Assembly: GCA_964059195.1 (NCBI GenBank)
Contig: CAXKWD010000006.1
Coordinates: forward strand, 133,678,539-133,742,538
Direction: 5' to 3'
From: Ectobius pallidus
Lineage: Eukaryota; Arthropoda; Insecta; Blattodea; Ectobiidae
Length of the DNA stretch: 64,000 bases
Notes under the pieces: generated by a model
What the model saw: the letters and a program-made list of their open reading frames with translations, nothing else
What the model was told of the DNA's origin: nothing
Database searches by the model: none
In this document: one piece after another, positions 20,995 to 34,259 of the stretch
How positions within the stretch are numbered: the stretch's first letter is position 1
How the letters are laid out: each line of letters begins with the position of its first letter
Made by a program: the position numbers and the translations under genes

Positions 20995-22769
20995 ATTTAA
21001 TGTCCTCTTATTGAATCGAATTGCAATACTGAAGCAGGTGTAAGGTATAGCTGCAATTTCGGCCCAAAATTATATAATGATTTCATTACAATTAATTTTC
21101 TAAACAGCTAAAATTTAAGAATAAATCTCGAACCGATTAAAACTGGTAATTTACATGTAGTAATTACCTCTATATTTTTAAAGTAACAATAGTTTTAAAT
21201 TATGTAGTATATATTTTTTTCTAATATTATAATTCAATACACGTTTTTCTTGTATTTTGTGATTTTTAATGTTTGTTGTGCGATTTGTGTGTGTTTTATC
21301 TCTCATTATGTTTGCATTACGTACTTTTTTATATAATTATATTTGATAACTTTGGAGCTTTACTGCTCCTTAGCCTAAGCATTTAGCTCTTTCGGGCATA
21401 CATCATTTTTAAAACCTGAAATAACTTGTGAAATTTGTAAATATTATTAGGGCGAACTATTTATCCGTACATTGTAATAAAGAGATAAATTAAAGAGATG
21501 CAAAAAAAGGTGCAATATGGGAACGAGGAGATAGGTGGAATTGTTTAATAAAAACTACCTTTATTTATTATAATTGCAATTTAATCATAAAAGAAACTGA
21601 TTGTCACTCTGCAGAGAATGCTCACAGTTCGTGAATATTATATAAATATAATAGATTTTATAAACTTCGCTAAAGGAAAATACTGTGTTGGTATTTAATA
21701 CCTTGACACGAGCAAGTATAGGCCTAAGCCTATTTTGTGATATAGGTCAAGGTGGATTTATGAATACAACTAATATTGTTTTAAAATTACCATCTGAGTT
21801 TTAAAAATGTGGACTCCCAACATTGATCGTTCCAAGTCATATTCTCAAGCTTCAACCATCGTTTCCACACGATAAATGGAGAAGGACAGTGTCTATCCAA
21901 CACAGTCCCTTGGAAGTTTCGAGCCATTTTAGGAGTTATTACAGCATCCGGGTTCTGCTCTGTTTCCTCAGTGGTTATGTTAGGCCAGCAAAGTCCCAAG
22001 ACACAAAAGTAACCCATTCATAGATAACCCATTATACGACGCAACTTCATTAGCATATGAAACGCTAGAAAGTGCTATTGTTTATCCATTTCTAGAACGC
22101 ATCGTAAACCCTACGGCAGAGTTCATAATGTTAACTGAGTTACAATAGTGAAAATTTCGTACATGGTGCAAGTCCATGGGATCCGAGGTAATATGGATTT
22201 TATTTTAAGGTATATGCTGTGCATGAATAATCTTATACATCTTACAACTTGAAAAATTCATACACTCATAATCGAAAATTATTTTCTACACTCCTAGAAA
22301 ATGTTCCCTTAAAGCGCGAAGTACTTAAAAAGAATGACATTTCACTGGAAAGGAATATAATATCTTAATAATTAAGAATTTTTTCATTCACACTTGAATT
22401 TATTGATAAGGTACTTCCTATCCTTATTCTCCAGAAGTACATGTATTTTTTTTAGCCAACTGCGCTAACCATTGGGGCACAGAGGTGGTCTTTTCAGGCG
22501 TCATCAGGGTTATAAACAAAAACATATAAGGGAGGATTTGCGCGAAAACGATATGATATGGCTATGTCAATGATGTAGCTAATACCATCTCAAACTGCAA
22601 AATACGAAGCAATGTAACAGTGCCAACTCCTCTGACTGGCTATTACCCACTTGACTTTAATTATTGTGCCCAAATATCATTATTTGTGAGCATTTCTAAG
22701 TCTATGAAAATATAAGCTCCTTACGTTAAAATTATTATTATTTTTAAATTTTTTAGATTTACAGCGTTG
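20995..22769. other. Unassigned DNA
   Basis: A 76-codon minus-strand frame (21787-22017) lies in a locally GC-richer patch and reads ...NITTEETEQNPDAVITPKM.... I recognise no family. TAGGCCTA octamer at 21719-21726. Confidence 0.4.
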
Positions 22770-22774
22770 AGGCT

Positions 22775-23430
22775 GGATTTAAGATTCTTCTCCAGGTTGT
22801 CTCCAGCCCCCTCAGGAGCATATTCTTCACGGGTCTGGTCCTCATAACACCTTCCTCAGAATGTGAGCAGTTACGAGTAGGGCGATCTCTTAAATTTTGG
22901 AAACCTGTGCTCCCATTATCTGTGATAGATTGTTTTCCAGGTTTTTTGTATAGTACCTAGTGCTCCAACTATAATAGGTATGACTTCAGTTTTCACGTTC
23001 CACATTCGACTTATTTCTATCTGAAGGTCTCTATATTTCAACTTTTTTCAGCTTCCTTTGAAACCACATTCTGGTAGTTTGGAATTGCAACATCAATTAA
23101 TTGGCAGGTCCTATTCTTAGTATTTCGTATTACTATGCCTGGCTTGTTTGCAGCGACTGCTCGCTCTGTATGGATTTGTCGATCATATAGTACTGTAACA
23201 TGTCGCATACATTCAACAGGGTTTGGGGTATGTTCATACCATCTACTGCATGTTTCTGAGCTTAGGGATTTGCATACTTGCCAATGTAGATATTTACATA
23301 CATTATTATGTCTCTCCAAGTATTCTTTTTTTGTTAGAATAGCACACGCTGAGATAATATGGTTAATAGTTTCTGATTGACTCTGACAAGGGCGACATTT
23401 ATCATCTTGTGAATTCTTCAAAATATATTT

Positions 23431-23503
<73 letters not shown>

Positions 23504-23516
23504 TTTATCAGGTACC
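22775..23516 (-). pseudogene. Non-LTR retrotransposon C-terminus (zinc knuckle, endonuclease-like)
   Basis: Minus-strand text: a zinc-knuckle CRPCQSQSETINHIISAC followed by EYLERHNNVCKYLHWQVCK and SRWYEHTPNPV, then KPGIVI and CQLIDVAIP, and after a one-base shift (A run near 23045) a YRDLQIEISRMWNVK segment with VIPIIVGALG. This order (C-C-H-C finger, then a PD..D-like core, then ALG) matches the C-terminal part of LINE polyproteins that carry a restriction-like endonuclease. Here the PD is PG. The reverse transcriptase is missing. The 5' side is replaced by an (AAT)n run, which reads as poly-Asn. Clade assignment is tentative. Confidence 0.7.
23434..23501. repeat. (ATT)n microsatellite
   Basis: About 68 bp of perfect ATT trinucleotide repeat, located at the 5' truncation point of the minus-strand LINE remnant. 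Confidence 0.95.
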
Positions 23517-23519
23517 ACA

Positions 23520-26500
23520 ATGTTACGCTTTGCACTTGTAGTTCCGGTAACTATAGTCCTATATTTGTTTATGAGGTTATTCAATTAGGATCGTGCACTG
23601 CTGCTTAGGCCCATATTCGTTGCTGATGGGCAGAAATTTTGTCCCAAAGCAGTTATATGTCTAGTTCAACAAACATGGGATCGTCGCAATTACACATGCA
23701 CATAGCTTCATGCTGGGATGGAATAGAACCATGCGATGGCCTGTACTTATCGAAAAGTTCAATACGGGCAAACATGAACTATATTTCTATAGAAAGTATA
23801 CAGTTTCTCCACTGTACCGCAGGTCCTCTTACCCATAACTACTTTGGTGACATGACCTATTAGCGCCGCCCTCATTATGTAACAGTAAATTCTTTGCATT
23901 ACATGTAACTTAAAATACAGAAATCGCGCGAAAAGTCCTTCCAAAAGAAAATAAAGAAGAAAGAATAACATTTATTCACCTTCATGTAGATGGGGGTAAA
24001 AAAAATCTCATCAGGACATACTGATTGTAGTTAATGAATTTTCAAACTCAGTAGGCCTATAAATAAATAGTTTTCAAACTAAAAAACCTTCAAAATATTG
24101 GCTAACACATAATTTAGCTAAGTGATATGCCTTCGGTTTGCACTTTACATCTAGCATCGACTTTAGCATTTACGCTTCAGAGAGAGAATATTGAAATCTG
24201 TGTTAACAAAGAAAGAGTAACATTTTCACTCTATCTTACGGATGATGTCATTTGCAGACGTGGACTAATCAACATAGAACGCATCGATTTCCAGTAGCTT
24301 AAACTTTCAGTTAGCTTTTACAAAGAACGGAAAAAAGTAAGTAAACAAGCTTTAAAAACGAGACGGATGATGGAAAAAAATAAGTTTCTTATTTCCAAGA
24401 ACAAGAACACGATGAGTTCATTATGTAAATTTAATGACTACCCTTTATTACGCGAGAGAAATGGATTAAAATTTAATTAAAATTTTGTATTTAATTACTG
24501 CATTTTAATTGTTTCCAGAAGAAAGTTTCCTGAGCCGTGAATTCTAATTATGATAGCTTGGCGAGATCTGCAGCAGGTATGGAGAAACCAAACACTAAAT
24601 TGTTTTCAAGCAATTAAAACGAAAATACACAGAGAACACATACTGAACTGTATATTAAAGAAGACTTTCAAATCAATTTTCGCTTACACGAAAATTGTGG
24701 CGAGAGAACGTATCAGTAAAGATATTAAGACTTTTCTACTGTAATCTAGGTTTATTTAATTTCGTATACATTTATTTTGCCTTACTGAAATCCCGCATTA
24801 CATTCTGAATGAATATAAAAATACGTTGATTCAAATAATTGTATAAAATTCACGAATTAGTAGAGTTTTTAAAGCGAGTTGAGAGCTCAGACGTAATATT
24901 ATCACATAAGACGAGGAAAATATGATATGGGAAATAACTACATCAAACAATAAATTGGTGTTACAACTGCCTATGTTGTACAAGAAAATAGTTACAACTG
25001 TATGTAAGCATAGATTATTATTCTTCTTGAAAGTAATATTGTTCATAATTAATCTGTAGAAGAAGAATCTGGATTAAATCAAAATTTTTGTAGCAAGAAT
25101 GAGTAGATATACAAATATAATAGTATATACCGTACAAACATAAAGATTACAGAATGACTTATATTATAAATGTAGGTACGAGCATATAGTCGCACACTGT
25201 ACATAGGCCTACGAGGTAATGCTGCGGTTCAGTATTCTAAGTGCCATGACCCAATGATTTTTTTTTTTTACTTTGGAGGACCCATATAAATTTTTGGCAC
25301 AGTTTGAGGGATCATGTGTAATAAAGCATACTAGCAATAGGCCTACCTTGAAGGAGTAAAAAAGGTTGTATTTTCTTTAAACTTAAGGGTATTGTATTTT
25401 TTTTTCCTAATATTAACTAAAATAATTCGTCAGACAGCTAAGTATGGTGCAAGATGGAATGCTATGGAATGTAGTTATAGGTATGTGTGCCTGCTTTGAA
25501 GTAGTCGTATCGTTCGGCATCCAAATAGCGCTAAAAGTTGGTACTCTTGAAACTTGACAACAATTGTTTTAAGTTATTAATTATGTTTTTACGTAAATAA
25601 CATTTTTATTTTCCACTAAATCGGTGTCGTAGAAAAAAAATAGTATGCAATGCGTTACGTGCATTGGATAACCTCCTAACCCTTGCTCTAATCTCCAATG
25701 ATGCCCTTGCCACATTAGTACAGCAATACACTGTTTAAGCCAAATTTACTTAAATCAAGCAGCTAATACGATTTTTTAAAGGTATTAATTGATTGTCTTA
25801 TTTTTATTCATTATCTTATTTTTTTCCCCTAGTTTGTTTATCTCATTCTGATTTCATCATGTAGTTTCTTTCTTTGGTTTCTAGTTCACTTTTTATTTAT
25901 AATTTCTCATTTCCTTTAGCATTCCCCATATTCATTGTCTCTCAGGTCTCTTTATGAGTGGTTTTTCTTTTGAGTTTCTCTGATATAATTAACTTGTTAT
26001 ATTTAATATAGTTAATATTAACATTTAACTGAATTCATTGTGTTCCTGATTTTTAAAATTACATAAAAATCAATTTAAAAATATATATAAAACTATGAAG
26101 GAAGAGAAAAATTTGGGTACTTCTGCGAGCCTCTAAAAGAGTATTATACCTTTTTAAGAGTATGTCCACCCCTCGGTACCTATAGCTTGATTCCTTCGTC
26201 ATAAGTACTGCACTAGATTTCATACTTACAAGCAGTGATGTTGTCGTTATAAGCGTCACCCTCCATTAGAAAACACAGTAGTTACAGATGTGGAAAACAT
26301 ATCTATATTGGATTGCATGTTAATAAGCATGTCACTCTTACACTCTTTCATAGAGCCTGCTTTCTAATATCTACAGTTTTAGCAGGTCCCTTATTTTTTT
26401 CTCCTGTCGATTGTTGGTGTTAAATATGATAATGTAAAAATAATACAATGCTACTGAGTATTCTTCATTGCATCAACGAAGTAACCAACTTTTAGGTTTG

Positions 26501-29500
26501 CTTTACTTTGAACATAATTTTATTGTTTTTAAAACAGATTTATTGTACTGCCATGAACATTTGAGGCAGATGAAACATTTACAATGGTTCTGCACCATAG
26601 GCTGTCACTTGCAGTATGCCGTCCAGAACACTTTGAATGTCCATATCCCATCAAATATTCATCGAAACGAAAAACATACGATGCGGTAGTCTGCGAACGT
26701 TTTATAAATATGTAACACGGTATTGTGCACGGTTACATTGAAACTATACTTAGGCCTATTGTATATTTCATTGAATGCTATTTAAAATCATCAGTTTTTT
26801 TATTCTAGGTTAGAGAAATATATGTATAAGCAGCGCTATTAATTTCTCTTGAATAGAAAATTTGCATAGGGACAGCATTCTCTTGGCTGTCATTACATGA
26901 CTACGTCAATTATATCCAATCTAAACAGTTACTGAGTTCTAAAAGGCGAGATTTGCAAACTAGTTATTTTGGGTCCTGAGATTTACACTTGGCCCAAAAT
27001 TAATTAAAAATATAGTGTTTTATTTAAAGACCAAAAAAGACATTTATCAGATACTGATGTGGATAAAATTTTGAATAGAGGGATTGTACGAGTATTTACG
27101 ACAACTAAGAATAAATCTACATTGCATTCTTTAAAGGAATATTACCCTCGGCGATAATCGAACACTAATTTTAGCCAAGACCAAAATTTAGAAGTGTGTA
27201 ATTATTCCACTCAGTGGCAGGAAAATATAGGTCTACAATAATTGCTTAGAATGTCCAAGACAAACTATTCAAAATGTAGTGTTTGTAATTCTTTCGTATT
27301 TCTGGTAATTATGTGCATTTTGGAATAAAGTGCACAATATAAGTTACCCTTTATATACTGTTTTGCATATAGAGATTACAATAATTATAATTATTCTTAA
27401 AACGAAACAACATTATGTAGGCTACTTTTTAAAAGTCCTTTTATATTCCGACAGCGACTTTTACGATAGGCCTATAGTGTGTCATTCCCGACAGTGTTAA
27501 TATTGCTTTCGCCTACTTCTTGACTTTCAGTAGGATGGACTAGAAAAAGTTATGTGAGTTCTTAAGAATCTCCTACTGACACAAATTACATGGATAATAG
27601 GCCTATTTGCTTTATTGGAAATCCCAGTTACATGAGACTGTCAGAGATAACACTGGCGCAAATAACAATGATTGTGGATCTTCAAGGTCACTCTCAGTAA
27701 AGGCAGATGGTTTATTATTATAGCAAATCTTTTCATTAAGTATCTTTATTGCCTTCCTTAGTAATTAACATTATCCTAGTAGCCGCAGAAGGGAAGAAAT
27801 TTAATTTTAGTTTTTCTCTTCTAGTGTATGCCTTTAATGTCTATCATCTTGCCCTAATCCGTTAGGCAGGTTCTTAGTTGAAACCCACGAGAGTGAATAG
27901 TTCCAAATTTACTTCGAAAATTTCAAGAAAGATTAAAAAGAAAATAGCGGCTTTTTTTCACCGTAGGCCTTCCAAATTTTGAATAGTCTATTCTGCTGGA
28001 AGCGGATTTTTCGGGTGATACTAGAGGACATCCATACAAATATTTTAATCTAGTGACGTCGCAGATGAAAGTTATCTGTTCATTTGACAAAAATAAGTTT
28101 TGTGCACATTTCCAAATTAAAATTAAAATTGGTATAATAACAAACACAATATAATGAATGCAATTTTCTTACTGTCCAATTTTTTAGGTTCAAATGGTGA
28201 ATGTTATCGTCATCCAGCCTCAAATTTTCGTAGAGCTGACTCCAAAATGTAGAGCTAAGAATTTTATGTGAGAGGTGGAAGATCTCAAGATGATAACTCT
28301 GCTTCTTAATCTCGGAAGAGAAATGCACATAAAATTACAGAGGTTCCTTTATCGACGTTTTTGTTGTCAGCTGGAAATGAGAATTTATACTTTCATTACT
28401 TCCGCAAATGGAGCGACAACTCTTTGTGTTCTGCAGAGTAATAACTAAGAGAGAAATGCGTATGGTTATTCCACTGCACTAATTAATATAGGCCTAGTGT
28501 TTCATAAAGGTTTTAACGTCCCGTTTGAACAATGCCGAACAAAGCGTAATATGAGTAATTTTCATGCTTCGGATACTATTATAGGACGAAGAAGTATTTT
28601 ATCGATACTTTATAAATAACCAATAGAGTGTAGCTATTAATGGGAGTGAGTGGTGGAATAACGGTATAAATCCGTTCTGCACAATTCAACTAGGTGTAGG
28701 CCTATGTAGTAAACTCGAAACGATTTCACATTCGATTAGTTTGTTCTATTCCAGTGTATTGTTCTCGATGTTTTGTGCTATTCTATTGTGTTCAAGTCTT
28801 TTGAATTTATTTTTGATTTTTTCTTATTTATTTTGTTATCTTGTATGTTTTTTTATATGTTTATGTTTTATTCTATTTCGCTCTACCCGCGAGAGTTCAC
28901 AGAACTACTGTTTTCAGATAATTCAAGAGGTATGATTTTTATTCAACATTCTTTGTAGTAATATTATTCACAATTTCTTCAAACTCTCGGTTAGAATTGA
29001 GTTACACATAATAAGTGAATGTAAAGATTAAAATACTTTAAACTTTTTTATTGAACTTTGTTTGTTGCGCCAAACTTCGCAGTTTTAGTCATCACATTGT
29101 ATAGGTAGTGAACGTAAATTGTCACTGATCCAGTTCAAACTACTTCATGTATAATAAAGGATTTGTTTGGATGCTGTTTTATGAAGTGTTTAGCGACATT
29201 CACCGCGGGCTAGACCTAGGCTACATAAAGTTCCTGATGTGTATGTTTGGTAACTTGCCTTCGTCTCATTTACATATTCAGTATAAGGTGAGAACAATGC
29301 AGTCATTGTTTCCCAGATAGCATACTAATACACAGTTCGCTCGATATCGTGTTTTGCAGGATGAATTTGTTTGGTTGTATAATTGAACTTTCATGAGCTT
29401 CCAGGAAGCAACTTCTAGCTATGTTTCCCTTTCTTCGATGTAAATAAGCGCTATAGTTTTAACATAGTTTACTAACTGGAGCTTTTTCAAACATTTATCT

Positions 29501-29655
29501 TTGAGAGGTTAGATTTCAAAGGGAATGATTTTACTATATATTTCTCGCATGATGAGAGAGTATAGTATTCATGAGAATATTCAAGCTTATATATCTATAT
29601 AGTATTCATGTTAAAGCTAAAGAGATAAGTTTCAAATAAGATAAATTTTTAGGGA
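23520..29655. other. Long stretch without recognisable genes or repeats
   Basis: Six kilobases of AT-rich DNA with only chance-length frames. The most notable content is a dense run of TAGGCCTA octamers: 24052, 25204, 25338, 26751, 27467, 27598, 28489 and 28697. It may be intron or intergenic spacer. Confidence 0.5.
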
Positions 29656-29659
29656 CCGG

Positions 29660-29806
29660 TATTCTTCCAGTTTGGCATTAATGTCCCTTGAAGTAATTAA
29701 AGTCCACGTATGTGTTAAGGGTTTTTACTTTTTTATTCTGTTCCAAGCTGATGGCCGTTTTGATTTATGAAGAGCAAACTTAAAATAATTATTTGGACGT
29801 GAATTA
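29660..29806 (+). repeat. Dispersed repeat R-delta, copy 1
   Basis: Aligns with 44997-45101 and 45315-45463. Shared core: TTCCAGTTTGGCAT..TGTCCCTTGAAGTAATTAAA, then CGTATGTGT(T)AAG and a T-rich run. Confidence 0.5.
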
Positions 29807-29964
29807 TACTATTCACGAAACTAATAGTTTAAAATGCGCCGATTCTATGAGAAAAAATGATCCCTTGCCTTATCAGGTATATTTCAATTATACAAGGGTT
29901 TCTTCTTTTTAATAAACAGTACAGGTTTGAACAGTAAATAAAAAACCACCTTAGCTCATATATA

Positions 29965-30300
29965 CGAGGGTCGCCCAGAAAGTAATGCACCACATTTTTT
30001 TCCTTCAACAATTATTCATTGAACACAATGAAACTTACACACAAGAAAGAATGTTTCTTCTACACTCCATATTTTTCCACGTAATCTCCGTCCCGTTCTA
30101 TGGCCTTCCTCCAGCGAGACAAAATGTGCGTGTATGCCCTGTCGGTACTACTCCTTGTTCTGGTCACGAAGCCATTTCTGCACATTTCTGTCACAATCCT
30201 GGACAAGAACGCTTCCCCCACAGCTTCAAAACGTTTCAGTCTTGTCTTATCTAATTCAAGTGTAATTTTATATCGTTGTAGGCTTACCAACAGTTTTTCT
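29965..30300 (-). mobile_element. Mariner 3' end, minus strand, truncated
   Basis: A terminus CGAGGGTCGCCCAGAAAGTA follows a TA (29963-29964). Reading away from it on the minus strand come the 3' untranslated region and the transposase C-terminus. The 5' part and second terminus are missing. Confidence 0.75.
30060..30290 (-). pseudogene. Mariner transposase C-terminal fragment
   Basis: The minus-strand frame ends RWRKAIERDGDYVEKYGV at a stop (30060-30062), the standard C-terminal signature of mariner transposases. Just upstream the true coding text lies in another frame (VQKWLRDQNKE, then a stop, then YRQGIHA), so at least one frameshift and one nonsense change are present. None of the catalytic residues remain. 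Confidence 0.75.
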
Positions 30301-31120
30301 TATTTTCCTGGTGATTAAACCACACACTAGAAGTAGGCCTATAATGCATATTTAATTTGTTTTGTGGAAAAGCGACTGAGTACTATATAACCTTTTTAAG
30401 AGAAATGGCGTAGCGTACAGTTTCTAGCTATATATACTCTAATCACGTAGCCTATATTGTCATTATTAGTTACATATTATACGTTGTAAATAACAATATA
30501 GCTCAATGCATGAGGTGATCTTCTAATCAGTTGCGGATTTATGTAGACCAGGAACTGTTTGAGAGGAACAAGTCTCTCACGATAGGATTTACTGATAACG
30601 ACTTAAAGTATTTTCCAGGATGATAAATACAACAAACTTGAATAATAATTTCTTTTTTGACATCAAATCTTTAATATAGTGGAGTAGGTCTGTATTACCA
30701 CAAAACCGTTATTTTCTGGATTGTTTACTGTAATAAATTAATTGAAATAAAATTCTTGCCATGTCTCTCAGTTTTTCAAAGGTAATCCCACCAAAGATTA
30801 AGAATTTATGTGGTGAAACTCCTAATATTGAGTAGAATTTATTAAGGATATTATTGTAACAGATTACATAATTATTAATTATTTTCTTACTCGTGCTGTT
30901 TAAAATCAAATCGCCGTTGTATACACTGTCAAATCACGTCATACCAAATGAATTAACAATTGAATATATTTTGAATGTTGAAGGAAACGAGATCGTTGAC
31001 GTAGCCTATTACGGTTTTAAAAAATATTTATTTCTTATTTACATAAACGTTACATAGTTGGCCTTGAAACCCTGAAAGAGCATGAGCTCATGCTGGGGGG
31101 GGGGAGCAGTTCCAGTGTTA
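30301..31120. other. Unassigned AT-rich DNA
   Basis: Nothing gene-like. A ten-G run lies at 31095-31104 and a TAGGCCTA octamer at 30334. Confidence 0.5.
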
Positions 31121-31123
31121 CAT

Positions 31124-31178
31124 TTTATATGTTTTGCTAGTTTTTATATGTTTTGCTTGTTTATATGTTTTGTTTGTT
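31124..31178 (+). repeat. Short tandem repeat, ~19 bp unit
   Basis: Three imperfect copies of TTTATATGTTTTGCTTG in a row, reading as FYMFC/LFICF in the fortuitous frame across it. Confidence 0.75.
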
Positions 31179-31766
31179 ATTTCAACCTGATCGTGAAGGT
31201 AAGAAGTAGACGAATTAATTTCATGATAAATTACCAGAGGAGGAAGACAAAAACTGAGGGTAATGTTATGACTGAAGGATAAAAGTAATTTAAAATATAA
31301 TGAACAAATAATAAAATATAATAAATAATGTAATATATTAAAAACAAGCAATAATTATCATTATTACAGAAACAGGAATACGAAGTGGCAAAAAACTAAT
31401 TAAAAAGGAATGCTATTCAATAGTTTATATTAATTTTTAATTGTAGATTTGAAGACTCCAAAGCTACGTGTAGCTAAAATTGGATAATATTTGATTTTAC
31501 AATTATATAGACGAGGACCGAAACTATCAATCAAACATACTACTACGGTTTAGTAACGGGCTGAAGGCTTATCAGATCCTTGCGCTTCTTGCAAGCTTAC
31601 TGTGAAATAAACGTTTGTGATTGTTACATCCGAGGCATTGCTAAATGTCAATATGAATTAATACGCTGCCTACGAGTGGAATAGCCGAATTTCGTATCAG
31701 TTACAAAAAAGAGTAATGACTTGATATGAAACCAAACGGGTGCGGTGAGAGGAGCTCCGTGACCGA

Positions 31767-31995
31767 GTGAAGAGCATTTTATTGACTTTTGTTGCCTCAG
31801 GGTTGAGGACATACAAGCGGTGTACTTCGTATATTGAACATGAGCGGATTCATGTAAAGGTCAAGGGGCTTATGGATCATGGGGGATCAGAAGGTGCTCT
31901 GTATAAGTGTCACTTCAACTGGTCATGGAAATGTATGCTTAAGAGTGAGGAAGGAGTTTCTTCAGGGGGAATGTTTTATACTGGATGCTCTCAAC
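31767..31995 (+). other. Unidentified open frame ended by a MITE
   Basis: A frame of about 76 codons in a GC-richer patch (starts MKSILLTFVASGLR, has four Cys in the second half). It is interrupted at 31996 by the hAT-like MITE. Without the insertion it would continue into the AT-rich flank. No domain recognised; coding status is doubtful. Confidence 0.2.
31988..31995 (+). repeat. 8 bp target duplication (left)
   Basis: CTCTCAAC, repeated at 32306-32313. Confidence 0.9.
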
Positions 31996-32305
31996 CATAG
32001 GCGTACCGAGGGGGGGGGGGGTTTGGGGGTTTGAACCCCCCCCATTGATAAAAAAAAGGAAAATTGTATAATTTTTTTAAGTCTGCCCATAAATTACTTA
32101 ATACAAATATAAAGCGTGGGAAGCTTAAAACTCGTTATTTTGTGTCTTAATTTTTTTAATTTTCCGTGGGAGGACCCCCGGAAGCTTAAAACTCGTTATT
32201 TTGCATCTTAATTTTTAAAATTTTCCGGGGGAGGGCCCCCGGACCCCCCTCTCCCTGGGGGGATGTTATAACCCCCCCCATATGGTCGGCCTGGTTACGC
32301 CTATG
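31996..32305 (+). mobile_element. hAT-like MITE, single copy (310 bp)
   Basis: Same family as the dimer at 5431-6132. Ends CATAGGCGTACCGAG and GGTTACGCCTATG, an 8 bp duplication, and two internal 60-65 bp units ending in CCGGGGGAGGGCCCCCGG-type hairpins. A G/C homopolymer stem (GGGGG..TTTGGGGG..CCCCC) lies at the left end. No open frame. Confidence 0.9.
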
Positions 32306-32313
32306 CTCTCAAC
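32306..32313 (+). repeat. 8 bp target duplication (right)
   Basis: CTCTCAAC, matching 31988-31995. Confidence 0.9.
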
Positions 32314-32319
32314 CAATAA

Positions 32320-33570
32320 GCATTATTTTATTAATTTATTTATCTATTGACAACTTCCTCTTAATTCAAGGTTGCCGGAAGACGATGTATAAATTGGAAC
32401 ATTCTGAATCGCGATAGTAATAATAGTGAAACTGTAATATTGAATTAAAGTTTAAAAACTGTTTGTAAAGAAGAACAATACATATAGGGCATCCATGTAA
32501 GGTAATATCAGTCAATTTTTATTATTATTATTATTTAATATTTATTATGGTGAGAGTATAACAGGCTCATTGCCCAATTACAATATTCTCTTACAATAAT
32601 TACACCAGTTTTACAAAATGGCGTTACAACAACATTAATACTAATATTATAATGTTACAACATTACAACACTAATATTAGATATTTAATGTAATACTGAA
32701 ACATTTAAAGTAAAACTACAACTTACAAAAAAACAGAAAAAGAGTAAAGAAACACTTACAATATTGAAATTACATAATGAAGGAACCAAATGAAGAACAA
32801 TAAATAGTATGCCTATAATAGTTTTGTAGGAATATATATTTACATAACATAAAGAAAATTACATGGAACATGTTATTTTAATGATTACAATTTTAAAGTT
32901 TTCAAATTTTGATCACAGATACTTTTAAATCGCTTATTTTTGCTATTATATATATCTATATTGTCAATTTTTTGCAATTGATTGTACAGACGGAGCACTT
33001 TATAAAGATAATTATTATGGGAATCAGTGTTTGCTTTTGGGATGAAAAAAATTATGACATTATACCGTTGAACATTAAAAAAAATATTTCTTTGAGAATA
33101 ATAATATCTTCTATTTCGTTTGACAGCTTATTCCTTCTGTAGGAACAAATAAAAAAAATCCAATATAATTTTTGTCCAAAGTAAGTGTTTTCTCAGGAAA
33201 AAAAACTTGTCCTTAAACTTGAACCGTCCTATACTTTAGTTTTGTCCGTACTTTTTACTCTGTTAGTGAAGAAAGAATATATATATATAGACTATATATA
33301 TTTATTTAAAAAAGAGTAAGGAGTAAATATTCCCTTTGCGGTTTTCAATAAAGTTGGCAGTTTTCGTGCAGTTAAATACAAAGATTATTAAATGTACCAT
33401 AAAATCTACGACTTAAAGCAACGTCGGAGCTAGAATGCCTTCTGCTTCGTTTATTCGCGTGACAGAGGTTATTGCTACCCTTGTAGAAACTATCTGTGAC
33501 AGTGCGCTATTGCAATTCTGTGTAACTTTAAGACCTAAATATCTCAAAAACCATAAACTTAATAGTACGC
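32320..33570. other. Unassigned AT-rich DNA
   Basis: Very AT-rich with short ATT runs (about 32520-32535) and T/A homopolymers. No gene. Confidence 0.5.
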
Positions 33571-33783
33571 AAAATTTATCAAGTACCAGTATGGTACTTT
33601 GAGATTATAGGGTGGGCTGGAAAATGTCTGTACGCGAGATAATTCAAATACGGTTTATTGGAATTTCATGAAAGTTGGAATACGCATTTATAACGTCCAT
33701 GGTACAAAGCATATTGATTTTAGACCAAATCGGTCCACCGGTATCGGAGTAATACCCAATCTAGCGCATATTTTGTGATAATA

Positions 33784-34259
33784 CGAGGGCGAATCAAATG
33801 AAAATCACAATTAATTTTTTCCCACTATTTTTCTGCAGGAAGAATGTTTGCTTGTACATTATTTTTCTACATTGTAGCCTCCATATCAATGCACTTATGC
33901 CATTGGATAGGAAGAGCTTCGATACCGCATGAGAAAAATTATTCTGGTTGACACTACAGGTACTAATGCACCGCCGATTGGATGTCTTCAACAGACTTGA
34001 ACTTCTGCCCTCCAAGGAGATCCTTTAACGGTCCAAAGATTTGGAAATATGATGAAGACGTCCAATCGATGGTGCAGGAGTGTCTACAGCGTCAACCAAA
34101 ATAATTTTTCTCATGCGGTATCGAAGCTCTTCCTATCCAATGGCGTAAGTTCATTGAACTGGGAGGGGGCTACGTAGAAAAATAACGTACAAGCAAACAT
34201 TCTTCCTGCAGTAAAATAGTGGAAAAAATTAATTGCGGTTTTCATTTGATTCTCCCTCG
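33784..34259. mobile_element. Fold-back mariner made of two 3' ends (476 bp)
   Basis: TA-flanked (33782-33783, 34260-34261). Arms of exactly 207 bp (33784-33990 and 34053-34259) are inverted copies around a 62 bp centre. The right arm reads, on the plus strand, QWRKFIELGGGYVEK and TAA (34183-34185), the mariner transposase C-terminus, then the 3' untranslated region and terminus. The left arm is the same region inverted, with a decayed version of that C-terminus. There is no 5' end. Confidence 0.85.
34138..34185 (+). pseudogene. Mariner transposase C-terminal 15 codons
   Basis: QWRKFIELGGGYVEK followed by TAA. This fits the family's usual ending (RW.KCIELGGDYVEK). It is only the tail of the enzyme, carried in the right arm of the fold-back element. 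Confidence 0.75.

Noticed and set aside
21787..22017. 76-codon minus frame in GC-richer patch
   Set aside because: No family recognised and no splice-site support; kept only as a remark.
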